This document shows positions 1 through 7,975 of a DNA stretch of 13,774 bases, piece after piece. Position 1 is the stretch's first letter; each line of letters opens with the position of its first letter. The notes under the pieces are model-generated. The model was not told the origin of the DNA. It searched no databases and was given only the letters and a program-made list of their open reading frames with translations. Source of the DNA: Streptomyces sp. NRRL S-646 (GTDB lineage Bacteria; Actinomycetota; Actinomycetes; Streptomycetales; Streptomycetaceae); NCBI RefSeq assembly GCF_000720765.1, contig NZ_JODC01000047.1, forward strand, positions 1-13,774, read 5' to 3'. The position numbers were made by a program, and so were the translations under genes.

Positions 1-1
1 C

Positions 2-3000
2 TCCATCGGTGAGATCGCTGCGGCGCATGTGGCGGGGGTGTGGTCGCTGGCGGACGCGTGCCGTCTGGTGGTGGCGCGGGGCCGGTTGATGCAGGCGCTC
101 CCGGCCGGCGGCGCGATGGTCGCCGTACAGGCCACCGAGGACGAACTTCTGCCGCTCCTCACCGACGAGATGGGAATCGCCGCGGTCAACGGCCCGCAGT
201 CGGTGGTGATCGCGGGCACCGCGGACGCCGTGGAGGAGGTGGCCGCGCACTTCCGCGCTGAGGGCCGCAAGACCACATCTCTGCGGGTCAGCCATGCCTT
301 CCACTCCCCGCTGATGGAGCCGATGCTCGCGGACTTCCGCAAGGTCACCGAGAGCCTGACGTACGAGCGGCCGAAGCTGTCGCTCGTCTCCACGGTGACC
401 GGCAAGGCGGCCACCGCCGACGAGCTGATGTCGCCGGACTACTGGGTCGGCCACGTGCGTCAGACGGTCCGCTACGGCGACGCCGTTCGCACCCTCACCG
501 AAATGCGCATCGGCCGCTATCTCGAACTCGGCCCCGACACCGCCCTCACCGCCCTCGCCCAGGCCTCCCTCGACGACGCGGACGAGGCACTGCTCGTACC
601 GGCCCTGCGCAAGGACCGCCCCGAGGCACCCGCTCTCCTCGCCGCGGTGGCCCTGCTGCACGTCGACGGAGTTCCCGTCGACTGGACGGCACAACTCCCC
701 GGTACCGCACCGGTGTTGCTGCCCACCTACGCCTTCCAGCGACGTCGTTACTGGCTGGACGCCTCCGCGCAGCCAGGTGATGTGACGGCCGCCGGACTGG
801 AGCGTGCCGAGCACCCGCTGCTGTCGGCGGCCGTGCAGGTCGCCGACACCGGCGGGCTGGTGCTCAGCGGGCGGCTGTCGACGCGCACCCATCCGTGGCT
901 CGCCGATCACAGTGTGCTGGGCCGGACCATCCTGCCCGCCACCGCCTACCTGGAACTGGCCGTGCACGCCGGTGACCAGGTCGGCCTCGGCCACGTCGCC
1001 GAGCTGACCCTGGAGACCCCGCTGGTGCTGCCCGAGCGCGGCGCCGTGCAGCTCCAACTGTCCCTCGGCGGGCCGGACGAGGCCGGGCGGCGGCCGTTCG
1101 GCGTGCACTCGCGGGCCGCCGACGCCGCTGCCGACCGGCTCTGGACCCGCCATGCGCAGGGACTGCTCGCCGAGGAGCCGGGAACCGTGCCGCCGGACGC
1201 GAGTGCCTGGCCGCCCCCGGGTGCCGTGCCGGTCGTACCCGGCGCGGTGGGGGAGGAGGACGACTGGTACGAGCGGTTCGCCACAGGAGGGTTCACCTAC
1301 GGGCCGGCGTTCCGGGGACTGGGCCGCGTCTGGCGGCGGGACCGGGACCTGTTCGCGGAGGTGGAGCTGCCGGAGGACCACCGTGCCGAGGCGGCCCGCT
1401 ACGGGCTGCACCCCGCCCTGCTGGACGCCGCCGTGCAGACCCTGCTCGTCCGGGCCTTGGGAGCCGGGGAGGACGAAGCGGCCACGGCGACCCTCCCCTT
1501 CGCCTGGAACGGCGTCTCCCTCCACGCGACCGGGGCGAGCGCGCTGCGCGTCCACCTGGCGCCCACCGGACGTCCGGACGAGTACACGGTGTCCGTCGCC
1601 GACCCCGACGGCCGTCCGGTGGCGACGGCGGACGGCCTGGTGCTGCGCAGGGTGGCCGCCGGACAGATCCCCGACTCGCCGGACGCTGAAGCGGCGGACG
1701 CTCCGTCGTCCCTGCTGGTCCAGCGCTGGCGGCGCGCCGAGCCGCAGCCCGCCGCCCCGGCCCCCGAAACCGTGCGCTGGGCGCTGATCGGGGAGGGCGA
1801 CGGAGGTGTCGCCGAGGCACTGGACGCGGCCGGTGTGCACCTGGAGTGCTACGCCGATCTCGCCTCGCTCGCGGCGGCCGTCGACACCGGAACCGCCGCA
1901 CCCAAGGTCGTCCTCACGACCTGCGCCGCCCCCGGCATGCCCGCCCCCGTGGCCACCAGGGAACTGCTGGCCACGGGCGTGAACCTGCTTCGGCACTGGG
2001 TCGGCGACGACCGGTTCGCCGACTCACGGCTGGTCCTGGTCACCCGTGGAGCGCTCGCCGCCGCCGAAGCGGAGGACGTGGACGACCTCGCCGCCGCCGC
2101 GCTGTGGGGGCTCGCCCGGTCCGCCCAGGCCGAACACCCCGGCCGGGTACAGCTCCTCGACCTCGACGCGGCCACCGCGTCCGGTGACGACGGAGCCCTG
2201 CGCGCCGTTCCGGCCGCGGTCGCCGCCGCCCATCCACAGGCCGCCGTACGCGACGGCGCAATGCTGGTGCCCCACCTCGCGGCACAGGATCCGGCTCCCG
2301 CGGTCCCCTTCGACCCCGACCGCACCGTCCTCGTCACCGGCGCCACGGGAGCCCTCGGCACCCTCGTGGCCCGCCACTTGGTCACCGCGCACGGGGCGCG
2401 CCGACTGCTGCTGGCGTCCCGGCGGGGCGGAGACGCGCCGGGGGCCGACGCCCTGGTCGCCGAGTTGGCCGCGCACGGTGCCGAGGTAACGCTCGTCGCC
2501 TGCGACGTCGCCGACCCGGACCAGCTGGAGGAGCTGCTCGCCCACGTTCCCGGGGAGCATCCGCTGACCGGCGTCGTGCATGTCGCCGGGGTCGTCGACG
2601 ATGCGACGCTGACCTCGCTGACCGACGACCAGGTCGACGGCGTACTGCGACCGAAGGCGGACGCCGCCTGGCATCTGGACCGGCTGACGCAGGGGCAGGA
2701 CCTGTCGGCGTTCGTCCTGTTCTCCTCGGCCGCGGGCACGTTCGGCGCGGCCGGCCAGGGCGCCTATGCGGCGGCCAACGCCTTCCTCGACGGGCTGGCC
2801 CACCACCGCCGGGCACGCGGTCTGGCGGCCACCTCGATCGCCTGGGGCCTGTGGGCGGCCGCGAGCGGTATGACCGCCGGGCTCACCGCCACCGACCGGG
2901 AGCGGATGGCCCGTGGCGGCATGCTGCCGCTGACCACCGAAGCGGGCCTCGCCCTGTTCGACGCGGCTCTCGGCGCGCCCGAGGCGGCTGTGGTCGCCGT

Positions 3001-4318
3001 CGCCCGGCAGTCCCCGGCCGCCCCCTCGCGCACCGCGACGCGGCGGGCGGTGGCCGTGGGCGCGCCGGCCGACGGCGGGCGGTCACTGGCCCGACGGCTG
3101 GCGGGACTCGGCGGGGCGGAACGGCTCGCGGTGCTGCTGGAGGCGGTCCGGGACCAGGTCGCCGCCGTCCTCGGCCACGACTCGGCCGACGAGGTCCTGC
3201 CCGACCGGCACTTCGCGGAACTCGGCTTCGACTCGCTGACCGCGGTGGAACTGCGCAACCGGCTCGGCTCCCTGACCGGCCTGGGACTGCCCGCGACTCT
3301 CGTCTTCGACCGTGACACCCCGCAGGAGCTCGCCGCGGATCTGGCCGAGCGGTTCGCCGGGGACGATTCGGCGGGTACGGACGCTCCGGGCGCCGCCGGG
3401 CCCGGCGACGAGTCGGCGCGGCCGCCCGCCCGCCCGGAGGACAGCGTGGGCGCCCTGTTCCGCACCGCCTGCGAACAGGGCCGTATCGACGAAGGCTTCG
3501 CCCTGCTCCAGGCGGTCGCCGAGCTGCGGCCGGTGTTCGAGTCCCCGGGCGAGGTGACCGGTCCGGCCGGGCTGCGGCTGGCCGCCGGGACCGAGGGAGC
3601 CCCGCTGATCTGCTTCAGCTCGTATGTGGCGCTGGCCGGTGTGCACCAGTACGCGCGGTTCGCCTCCACCTTCCGCGGCCGGCGGGACGTATGGGCGCTG
3701 CCCACACCCGGCTTCGGGCGCGGTGAGCCGTTGCCCGCCTCGCTGGACGCGGTGGCCAGGACACAGGCCGAGTGGGTGCTGCGGTGCGCGGACGGCAGGC
3801 CGTTCGTCCTCACCGGGTCCTCCTCCGGCGGCATTCTGGCCCTCGCCGCCGCCCGGCATCTGGAGAAGTCCGGGCATCCGCCGCTCGGCGTGGCGCTGCT
3901 CGACACCTACATGCCGCGCGAGGACTCGCCGTTCACCCGCTTCTCGGCCGAGATGCTGGGCGGGATGTTCGACCGGGAGTCGATGTTCGCGCACATGGAC
4001 GCCGACCGGCTGTCCGCGATGAGCTGGTACATCCGCATGATCGGCGCATGGGATCCGGGCGAGTTGTCCGCGCCGGTGCTGCTGGTGCGGCCCAGCGAGC
4101 CGCCGGTCACCGTGGCCGAGGAGGGACCGCTGGAGCCGGGGGAGTGGCAGAGCTCCTGGGACGGCGCGGGCAGCGTGGTCGATGTGCCCGGCAACCACTT
4201 CACGATGATGGAGTCCCACGCCGCCACCACCGCGGGCGCCCTCACCACCTGGATCGACGCGGCCCTGCCGCCGTACACCGCCGGCCGGCAGTCGGCCGAC
4301 CGAACCGAGGGAGCATGA
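2..4318 (+). CDS. Type I modular PKS, terminal module, 5'-truncated: AT(malonyl)-DH-KR-ACP-TE
   Basis: This is the last extension module of a modular polyketide synthase; the start lies outside the window. The first complete codon (2-4) is the AT catalytic Ser of a GHS-I-GE motif, and HAFHS is at 293-307; both are typical of malonyl-CoA-specific ATs. The DH (about 806-1660) has HxxxGxxxxP with His at 908-910 and Pro at 935-937, a YGPAF motif, and Asp at 1424-1426 in LLDAAVQ, so it looks active. A structural KR half (about 1715-2290) leads to the catalytic KR (about 2320-2990): TGATGALG, a VDD at 2594-2602 in the LDD position (B-type), Ser 2726-2728 and Tyr 2765-2767. There is no ER. The ACP Ser is at 3233-3235 in GFDSLTAVEL. 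The TE (about 3540-4280) has Ser 3821-3823 in GSSSG, Asp 3902-3904 and His 4196-4198. The predicted last unit is a 2,3-enoyl thioester released by the TE, probably as a macrolactone (inference). Confidence 0.96.
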   Translation, partial: SIGEIAAAHVAGVWSLADACRLVVARGRLMQALPAGGAMVAVQATEDELLPLLTDEMGIAAVNGPQSVVIAGTADAVEEVAAHFRAEGRKTTSLRVSHAFHSPLMEPMLADFRKVTESLTYERPKLSLVSTVTGKAATADELMSPDYWVGHVRQTVRYGDAVRTLTEMRIGRYLELGPDTALTALAQASLDDADEALLVPALRKDRPEAPALLAAVALLHVDGVPVDWTAQLPGTAPVLLPTYAFQRRRYWLDASAQPGDVTAAGLERAEHPLLSAAVQVADTGGLVLSGRLSTRTHPWLADHSVLGRTILPATAYLELAVHAGDQVGLGHVAELTLETPLVLPERGAVQLQLSLGGPDEAGRRPFGVHSRAADAAADRLWTRHAQGLLAEEPGTVPPDASAWPPPGAVPVVPGAVGEEDDWYERFATGGFTYGPAFRGLGRVWRRDRDLFAEVELPEDHRAEAARYGLHPALLDAAVQTLLVRALGAGEDEAATATLPFAWNGVSLHATGASALRVHLAPTGRPDEYTVSVADPDGRPVATADGLVLRRVAAGQIPDSPDAEAADAPSSLLVQRWRRAEPQPAAPAPETVRWALIGEGDGGVAEALDAAGVHLECYADLASLAAAVDTGTAAPKVVLTTCAAPGMPAPVATRELLATGVNLLRHWVGDDRFADSRLVLVTRGALAAAEAEDVDDLAAAALWGLARSAQAEHPGRVQLLDLDAATASGDDGALRAVPAAVAAAHPQAAVRDGAMLVPHLAAQDPAPAVPFDPDRTVLVTGATGALGTLVARHLVTAHGARRLLLASRRGGDAPGADALVAELAAHGAEVTLVACDVADPDQLEELLAHVPGEHPLTGVVHVAGVVDDATLTSLTDDQVDGVLRPKADAAWHLDRLTQGQDLSAFVLFSSAAGTFGAAGQGAYAAANAFLDGLAHHRRARGLAATSIAWGLWAAASGMTAGLTATDRERMARGGMLPLTTEAGLALFDAALGAPEAAVVAVARQSPAAPSRTATRRAVAVGAPADGGRSLARRLAGLGGAERLAVLLEAVRDQVAAVLGHDSADEVLPDRHFAELGFDSLTAVELRNRLGSLTGLGLPATLVFDRDTPQELAADLAERFAGDDSAGTDAPGAAGPGDESARPPARPEDSVGALFRTACEQGRIDEGFALLQAVAELRPVFESPGEVTGPAGLRLAAGTEGAPLICFSSYVALAGVHQYARFASTFRGRRDVWALPTPGFGRGEPLPASLDAVARTQAEWVLRCADGRPFVLTGSSSGGILALAAARHLEKSGHPPLGVALLDTYMPREDSPFTRFSAEMLGGMFDRESMFAHMDADRLSAMSWYIRMIGAWDPGELSAPVLLVRPSEPPVTVAEEGPLEPGEWQSSWDGAGSVVDVPGNHFTMMESHAATTAGALTTWIDAALPPYTAGRQSADRTEGA

Positions 4319-5565
4319 TGCGGGTCCTGTTCGTATCCCTGTCCGAGAAATCCCATCTCTACCTGATGGCCCCGCTGGCGTGGGCGCTCACCGCGGCCGG
4401 CCACGACGTCCGCGTGGCGAGCCAGCCGATGGCTACCGAGACGATCACCCGCGCCGGGCTCACCGCCGTCCCCGTCGGCAGCGACCACGGCATCCACCGG
4501 GACATGTCCGCCTACCGGGAGTCGCAGGACTACCGGACCGCCAACTGGAGCCGCTGCGAACGCGCCGACGTGGACTGGGCGGAGCTGAAGGAGCGCTACG
4601 AGCTGAGCGTCCCCTACGCGTTCGCCGTCTACAACGACTCCATGATCGACGACCTCGCGTCCTTCGCGCAGAGCTGGCGGCCCGATCTGGTGGTCCGGGA
4701 CCCGCTGGCGTACGCCGGTGCCGTCGCCGCCCGTGTCAGCGGGGCCGCCCACGTACGCCTGATGTGGTGCGCCGACGTGTGGGGCCGGACCCGGCAGACG
4801 TATCTGGAGCTGATGCGGGAGCAGCCCGAGGCCGAGCGGGTGGATCCGCTCGCCGCATGGCTGGCGGCCAGGTCGGAACCGTTCGGTTTCTCCTGCGACG
4901 AGGAGATGCTGCACGGCCAGGCCACCATCAGCACCCTGCCCGCGTCCCTGTCGGTCCCCACGGCCTCGCCCGAACTGCCGATGCGGCACGTCCCGTACAA
5001 CGGCCGTGCCGTGGTGTGGGACTGGCTGCGCGAGACGCCGAAGCGGCCGCGGGTCTGCCTCAGTCTGGGCGCCTCCAACACCGAGGACTACGGCGGCGAC
5101 TACGTCTCCGTGCCGGAGATCCTCGACGCCCTGGCCGACGAGGACCTGGAGGTGGTGGCCGCCTTGCTGCCCGCGCAGCGGGAGAAGCTCACGGCCGTCC
5201 CCGACAACGTCCGAGCCGTGGACTCGGTGGCGCTGCACACGCTGCTGCCGAGCTGCTCGGCCGTCATCCACCACGGCGGCTACGGCAGCTTCGCCACCGC
5301 CATGGCCGCCGGAGTGCCCCAACTGGTGCTCTCCACCCTGGTCTCGGACCACGAACTGCGCGGGCAGGCGCTCGAACGCGCGGGTGCGGGCGTCCATCTG
5401 CACCACCGGGACGCGACCGGGGAGACGGTCCGTGACCACATCCGGCGGCTCACCGGGCAGCCGGAGTTCTGCGAGGCGGCCCGGCGGGTGCGCTCCGAGT
5501 GCGAGGCGATGCCGAGCCCGCAGGACGTGGTGCGGTCCCTGGAGCGACTGGCGGAGGTCAGCTGA
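4318..5565 (+). CDS. Macrolide-type deoxysugar glycosyltransferase (GT-B, GT1-like)
   Basis: This enzyme transfers a dTDP-activated deoxysugar to the polyketide aglycone in the cytoplasm. The 415-residue length and sequence resemble the DesVII/EryCIII/TylM2 group: an N-terminal SHLYLMAPLAWAL segment with a probable catalytic His13, a GHDVRVASQP segment, and the nucleotide-sugar-binding HHGGYGS motif at residues 318-324, followed by GVPQL and a DHELRGQ segment. Two adjacent ATGs exist at 4315 and 4318. I chose 4318 because GAGG at 4307-4310 is then 7 nt away, against 4 nt for 4315. Either start overlaps the PKS stop, which implies translational coupling and an aglycone acceptor made by that PKS. 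Several DesVII-like enzymes need a heme-less P450-like helper (DesVIII, EryCII, TylM3). None is present here, so the helper is outside the window or not needed. Which sugar is transferred cannot be read from the sequence. Confidence 0.93.
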   Translation: MRVLFVSLSEKSHLYLMAPLAWALTAAGHDVRVASQPMATETITRAGLTAVPVGSDHGIHRDMSAYRESQDYRTANWSRCERADVDWAELKERYELSVPYAFAVYNDSMIDDLASFAQSWRPDLVVRDPLAYAGAVAARVSGAAHVRLMWCADVWGRTRQTYLELMREQPEAERVDPLAAWLAARSEPFGFSCDEEMLHGQATISTLPASLSVPTASPELPMRHVPYNGRAVVWDWLRETPKRPRVCLSLGASNTEDYGGDYVSVPEILDALADEDLEVVAALLPAQREKLTAVPDNVRAVDSVALHTLLPSCSAVIHHGGYGSFATAMAAGVPQLVLSTLVSDHELRGQALERAGAGVHLHHRDATGETVRDHIRRLTGQPEFCEAARRVRSECEAMPSPQDVVRSLERLAEVS

Positions 5566-5656
5566 CCCGCCCCGATTACTGACGTCCCACCCCTGAGATC
5601 CCATGCCCGACATCCATTCCTGACACCAGCTCAACCACACGAACAGGACAACACCC

Positions 5657-5851
5657 ATGAAGATCAACGTGGACCGCGAGCGCTGTGTCGGAGCAGGTCA
5701 GTGCGTGCTGGCCGCCGCCGACGTCTTCGAGCAGAACCACGAGGACGGCCTCGTGGAGCTGCTTCAGCCCGAGCCGCCCGAGGACCTGCGAGCCGGTGTG
5801 AGCGAGGCGGAGTTGATCTGCCCCTCCGGCGCCATCGAGATCCAGTCCTGA
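5657..5851 (+). CDS. [3Fe-4S] ferredoxin, P450 redox partner
   Basis: A 64-residue single-cluster ferredoxin of the type that passes electrons to bacterial P450s. Cys10, Cys16 and Cys55 are present, in CVGAGQC and CPSGAI. Ala13 takes the place where a fourth cluster Cys would sit in a [4Fe-4S] protein, which points to a [3Fe-4S] cluster. The protein is acidic, as expected for docking to a reductase and a P450. The ATG at 5657 has AGGA at 5645-5648, 8 nt upstream. The 91-bp gap after the glycosyltransferase gene holds no convincing promoter or hairpin, so co-transcription with that gene is likely. The natural partners in the window are the reductase at 7972-9192 and the P450 at 10419-11849; the pairing is inferred from proximity. 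Confidence 0.95.
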   Translation: MKINVDRERCVGAGQCVLAAADVFEQNHEDGLVELLQPEPPEDLRAGVSEAELICPSGAIEIQS

Positions 5852-5897
5852 CGGCCGGCCTGCTCACCGACGACACCAGTTAGGCGGGATGGAAACC

Positions 5898-6965
5898 GTG
5901 AAGGCTCTTGTGCTCTCGGGAGGTGCGGGAACCCGGCTGCGGCCGATCACCCACACCTCGGCGAAGCAGTTGGTGCCAGTCGCCAACAAGCCCATCCTCT
6001 TCTACGGCCTGGAGGCGATCGCCGACGCGGGCATCACCGATGTCGCGATCGTGGTCGGCGACACGGAGAACGAGATCCGGCAGGCCGTCGGTGACGGCTC
6101 CGGCTTCGGGCTCGACGTCACCTACCTCCGCCAGGAGGCCCCGCTGGGGCTGGCCCACGCCGTGCTCATCGCCCGGGACTTCCTCGGCGACGACGACTTC
6201 GTGATGTTCCTGGGGGACATCTTCGTCTTCGGCGGCATCAGCGACTCCGTCGACGAGTTCCGCAAGGAGCGCCCGGACGCCCAGCTGCTGCTCACCCGGG
6301 TGGCCAACCCGTCCGCCTTCGGCATCGCCGAACTCGACGACACAGGGCGGCTGCTGCGGCTGGAGGAGAAGCCCGAGCAGCCCCGCAGCAACCTGGCGAT
6401 GGCCGGCGTGTACCTCTTCAGCCCGGCGATCCACGAGGCGGTGCGCGCCATCGGCCCCTCCCCGCGCGGCGAACTCGAGATCACCGACGCCCTCCAGTGG
6501 CTGCTGGAGCGCGACCGGGACGTACGCACCACGGTGATCACCGGATACTGGAAGGACACCGGCAACGCCGCGGACATCCTCGACGTCAACCGCAGAGTGC
6601 TGGACCTGATCGAGTACCGGGTCGACGGCGACGTCGACGAGAACAGCGAGATCGTCGGCAGGGTGCACATCGACGCCGGAGCCGTCATCCGCGGCTCACG
6701 CATCGTCGGGCCCGCGATCATAGGCCCCGGCACCCTCGTCGAGGACTCCTACATCGGGCCGTCGACGTCCATCGCGCAGGACTGCGTCATCAGCAACAGC
6801 GAAATCGAGTTCTCCATCGTCCTGAGGGAGTCCGCCTTCCACGGCGTCCGCCGGGTGGAGCGCTCGCTCGTCGGCCGCAACGTGCGTGTCTCCCTCGGCC
6901 CCCGGGTGCCCACCGCCCACCGGCTGGTCATCGGCGACCACGGGCGCGTGGAGATCTCCTCATGA
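5898..6965 (+). CDS. rmlA: Glucose-1-phosphate thymidylyltransferase, long (StrD-like) form
   Basis: This enzyme makes dTDP-glucose from glucose-1-phosphate and dTTP, the first committed step to dTDP-deoxysugars. The N-terminus has the nucleotidyltransferase signature LSGGAGTRLRP (residues 6-16) followed by KQLVPVANKP, and a FLGD metal/substrate motif lies further on. The C-terminal third has the hexapeptide-like pattern of a left-handed beta-helix (GAVIRG, GPAIIGPGTLVEDSYIGP). With the GTG start at 5898 it is 355 residues, the usual length of the StrD-type long form found in antibiotic clusters, and GGGA at 5886-5889 sits 8 nt upstream. An in-frame ATG at 5889 would add three residues but has only AGG at 4 nt. 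It lies 46 bp downstream of the ferredoxin gene. It probably supplies the sugar for the adjacent glycosyltransferase. Confidence 0.96.
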   Translation: MKALVLSGGAGTRLRPITHTSAKQLVPVANKPILFYGLEAIADAGITDVAIVVGDTENEIRQAVGDGSGFGLDVTYLRQEAPLGLAHAVLIARDFLGDDDFVMFLGDIFVFGGISDSVDEFRKERPDAQLLLTRVANPSAFGIAELDDTGRLLRLEEKPEQPRSNLAMAGVYLFSPAIHEAVRAIGPSPRGELEITDALQWLLERDRDVRTTVITGYWKDTGNAADILDVNRRVLDLIEYRVDGDVDENSEIVGRVHIDAGAVIRGSRIVGPAIIGPGTLVEDSYIGPSTSIAQDCVISNSEIEFSIVLRESAFHGVRRVERSLVGRNVRVSLGPRVPTAHRLVIGDHGRVEISS

Positions 6966-7975
6966 CCCGTCCGACCCCCGCCGCAGAGGCCACCCGCGTC
7001 CTGGTCACCGGTGGCGCCGGTTTCATCGGCTCGCACCACGTGAGGACTCTCCTCGGCCCCGGCGGTCCGGCCGGCGTGTCCGTCACCGTCCTGGACAGTC
7101 TCACCTACGCCGGCAACCCGGCCAACCTGGACCAGGTCCGCGACCATCCCGCGTTCGCCTTCGTCAAAGGCGACATCTGCGACCGGGAACTCGTCGACGA
7201 CCTCATGGCCCGCCACGACGAGGTGGTGCACTTCGCCGCCGAGTCCCACGTGGACCGTTCGATCCTCAGCTCCGCCGAGTTCGTCCGCACCAACGTCCTG
7301 GGCACCCAGACCCTCCTCGACGTGGCCCTGCGCCACGGCATCCGCACCTTCGTGCATGTCTCCACCGACGAGGTGTACGGCTCCATCGACACCGGAGCCT
7401 GGACGGAGGAGTCCCCGCCGAACCCCAACTCCCCCTACTCCGCCTCCAAGGCCTCCTCCGACCTGCTGGCCCTGGCCTACCACCGCACCCACGGCCTGGA
7501 CGTACGGGTGACCCGGTGCTCCAACAACTACGGACACCACCAGTACCCGGAGAAGGTCATCCCGCTGTTCGTCACCAACCTCCTCGACGGCGGCAGGGTC
7601 CCGCTGTACGGGGACGGCGGCAACGTCCGTGACTGGCTGCACATCGACGACCATGTACAGGGCATCGAACTGGTCCGCACCGGCGGCCGCCCCGGCGAGG
7701 TCTACAACATCGGCGGCGGCACGGAACTGACCAACCGCGACCTCACCGACCTGCTGCTCGAAGCCTGCGGCGCCGGTCCGGACCGTATCGAGTACGTCGC
7801 GGACCGCAAGGGCCACGACCGCCGCTACCGCGTCGACTGGTCCAAGATCCGCGACGAGCTCGGCTACCGGCCGCGCAAGGACTTCGCCACCGGCCTGGCC
7901 GAGACCGTCGCCTGGTACCGGGAGCACCGAGCCTGGTGGGAGCCGCTGAAACAGACCGCAGAGGTGACCCGTTGA
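6962..7975 (+). CDS. rmlB: dTDP-glucose 4,6-dehydratase
   Basis: This enzyme converts dTDP-glucose to dTDP-4-keto-6-deoxyglucose using tightly bound NAD+, the branch-point intermediate for most antibiotic deoxysugars. The 337-residue protein is an extended short-chain dehydrogenase: a Rossmann GGAGFIGSH motif near residue 20, the catalytic Thr135-Asp136-Glu137 in STDEVYGS, and the YxxxK pair Tyr159/Lys163 in YSASK. The SNNYGHHQYPEK segment after it is a family hallmark. The ATG at 6962 overlaps the stop of the thymidylyltransferase gene by 4 bp (ATGA), implying coupled translation of two consecutive pathway steps. Later steps (3,5-epimerase, ketoreductase, aminotransferase, deoxygenation) are not in the window, so the final sugar is unknown. 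Confidence 0.97.
   Translation: MTRPTPAAEATRVLVTGGAGFIGSHHVRTLLGPGGPAGVSVTVLDSLTYAGNPANLDQVRDHPAFAFVKGDICDRELVDDLMARHDEVVHFAAESHVDRSILSSAEFVRTNVLGTQTLLDVALRHGIRTFVHVSTDEVYGSIDTGAWTEESPPNPNSPYSASKASSDLLALAYHRTHGLDVRVTRCSNNYGHHQYPEKVIPLFVTNLLDGGRVPLYGDGGNVRDWLHIDDHVQGIELVRTGGRPGEVYNIGGGTELTNRDLTDLLLEACGAGPDRIEYVADRKGHDRRYRVDWSKIRDELGYRPRKDFATGLAETVAWYREHRAWWEPLKQTAEVTR

Noticed and set aside
3772..4317. Upstream extension of the glycosyltransferase frame through the TE region
   Set aside because: Its residues are Arg/Ala-rich and unlike any domain, and the PKS frame there encodes a complete TE. The DesVII-like N-terminus begins at 4318.
5566..5656. Possible promoter between glycosyltransferase and ferredoxin genes
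   Set aside because: No -35/-10 pair with acceptable spacing and no hairpin; the gap is short and read-through is likely.
3907..5667. Long minus-strand open frame antisense to the TE and glycosyltransferase
   Set aside because: Same artefact of third-position GC bias; the plus-strand genes carry the conserved motifs.
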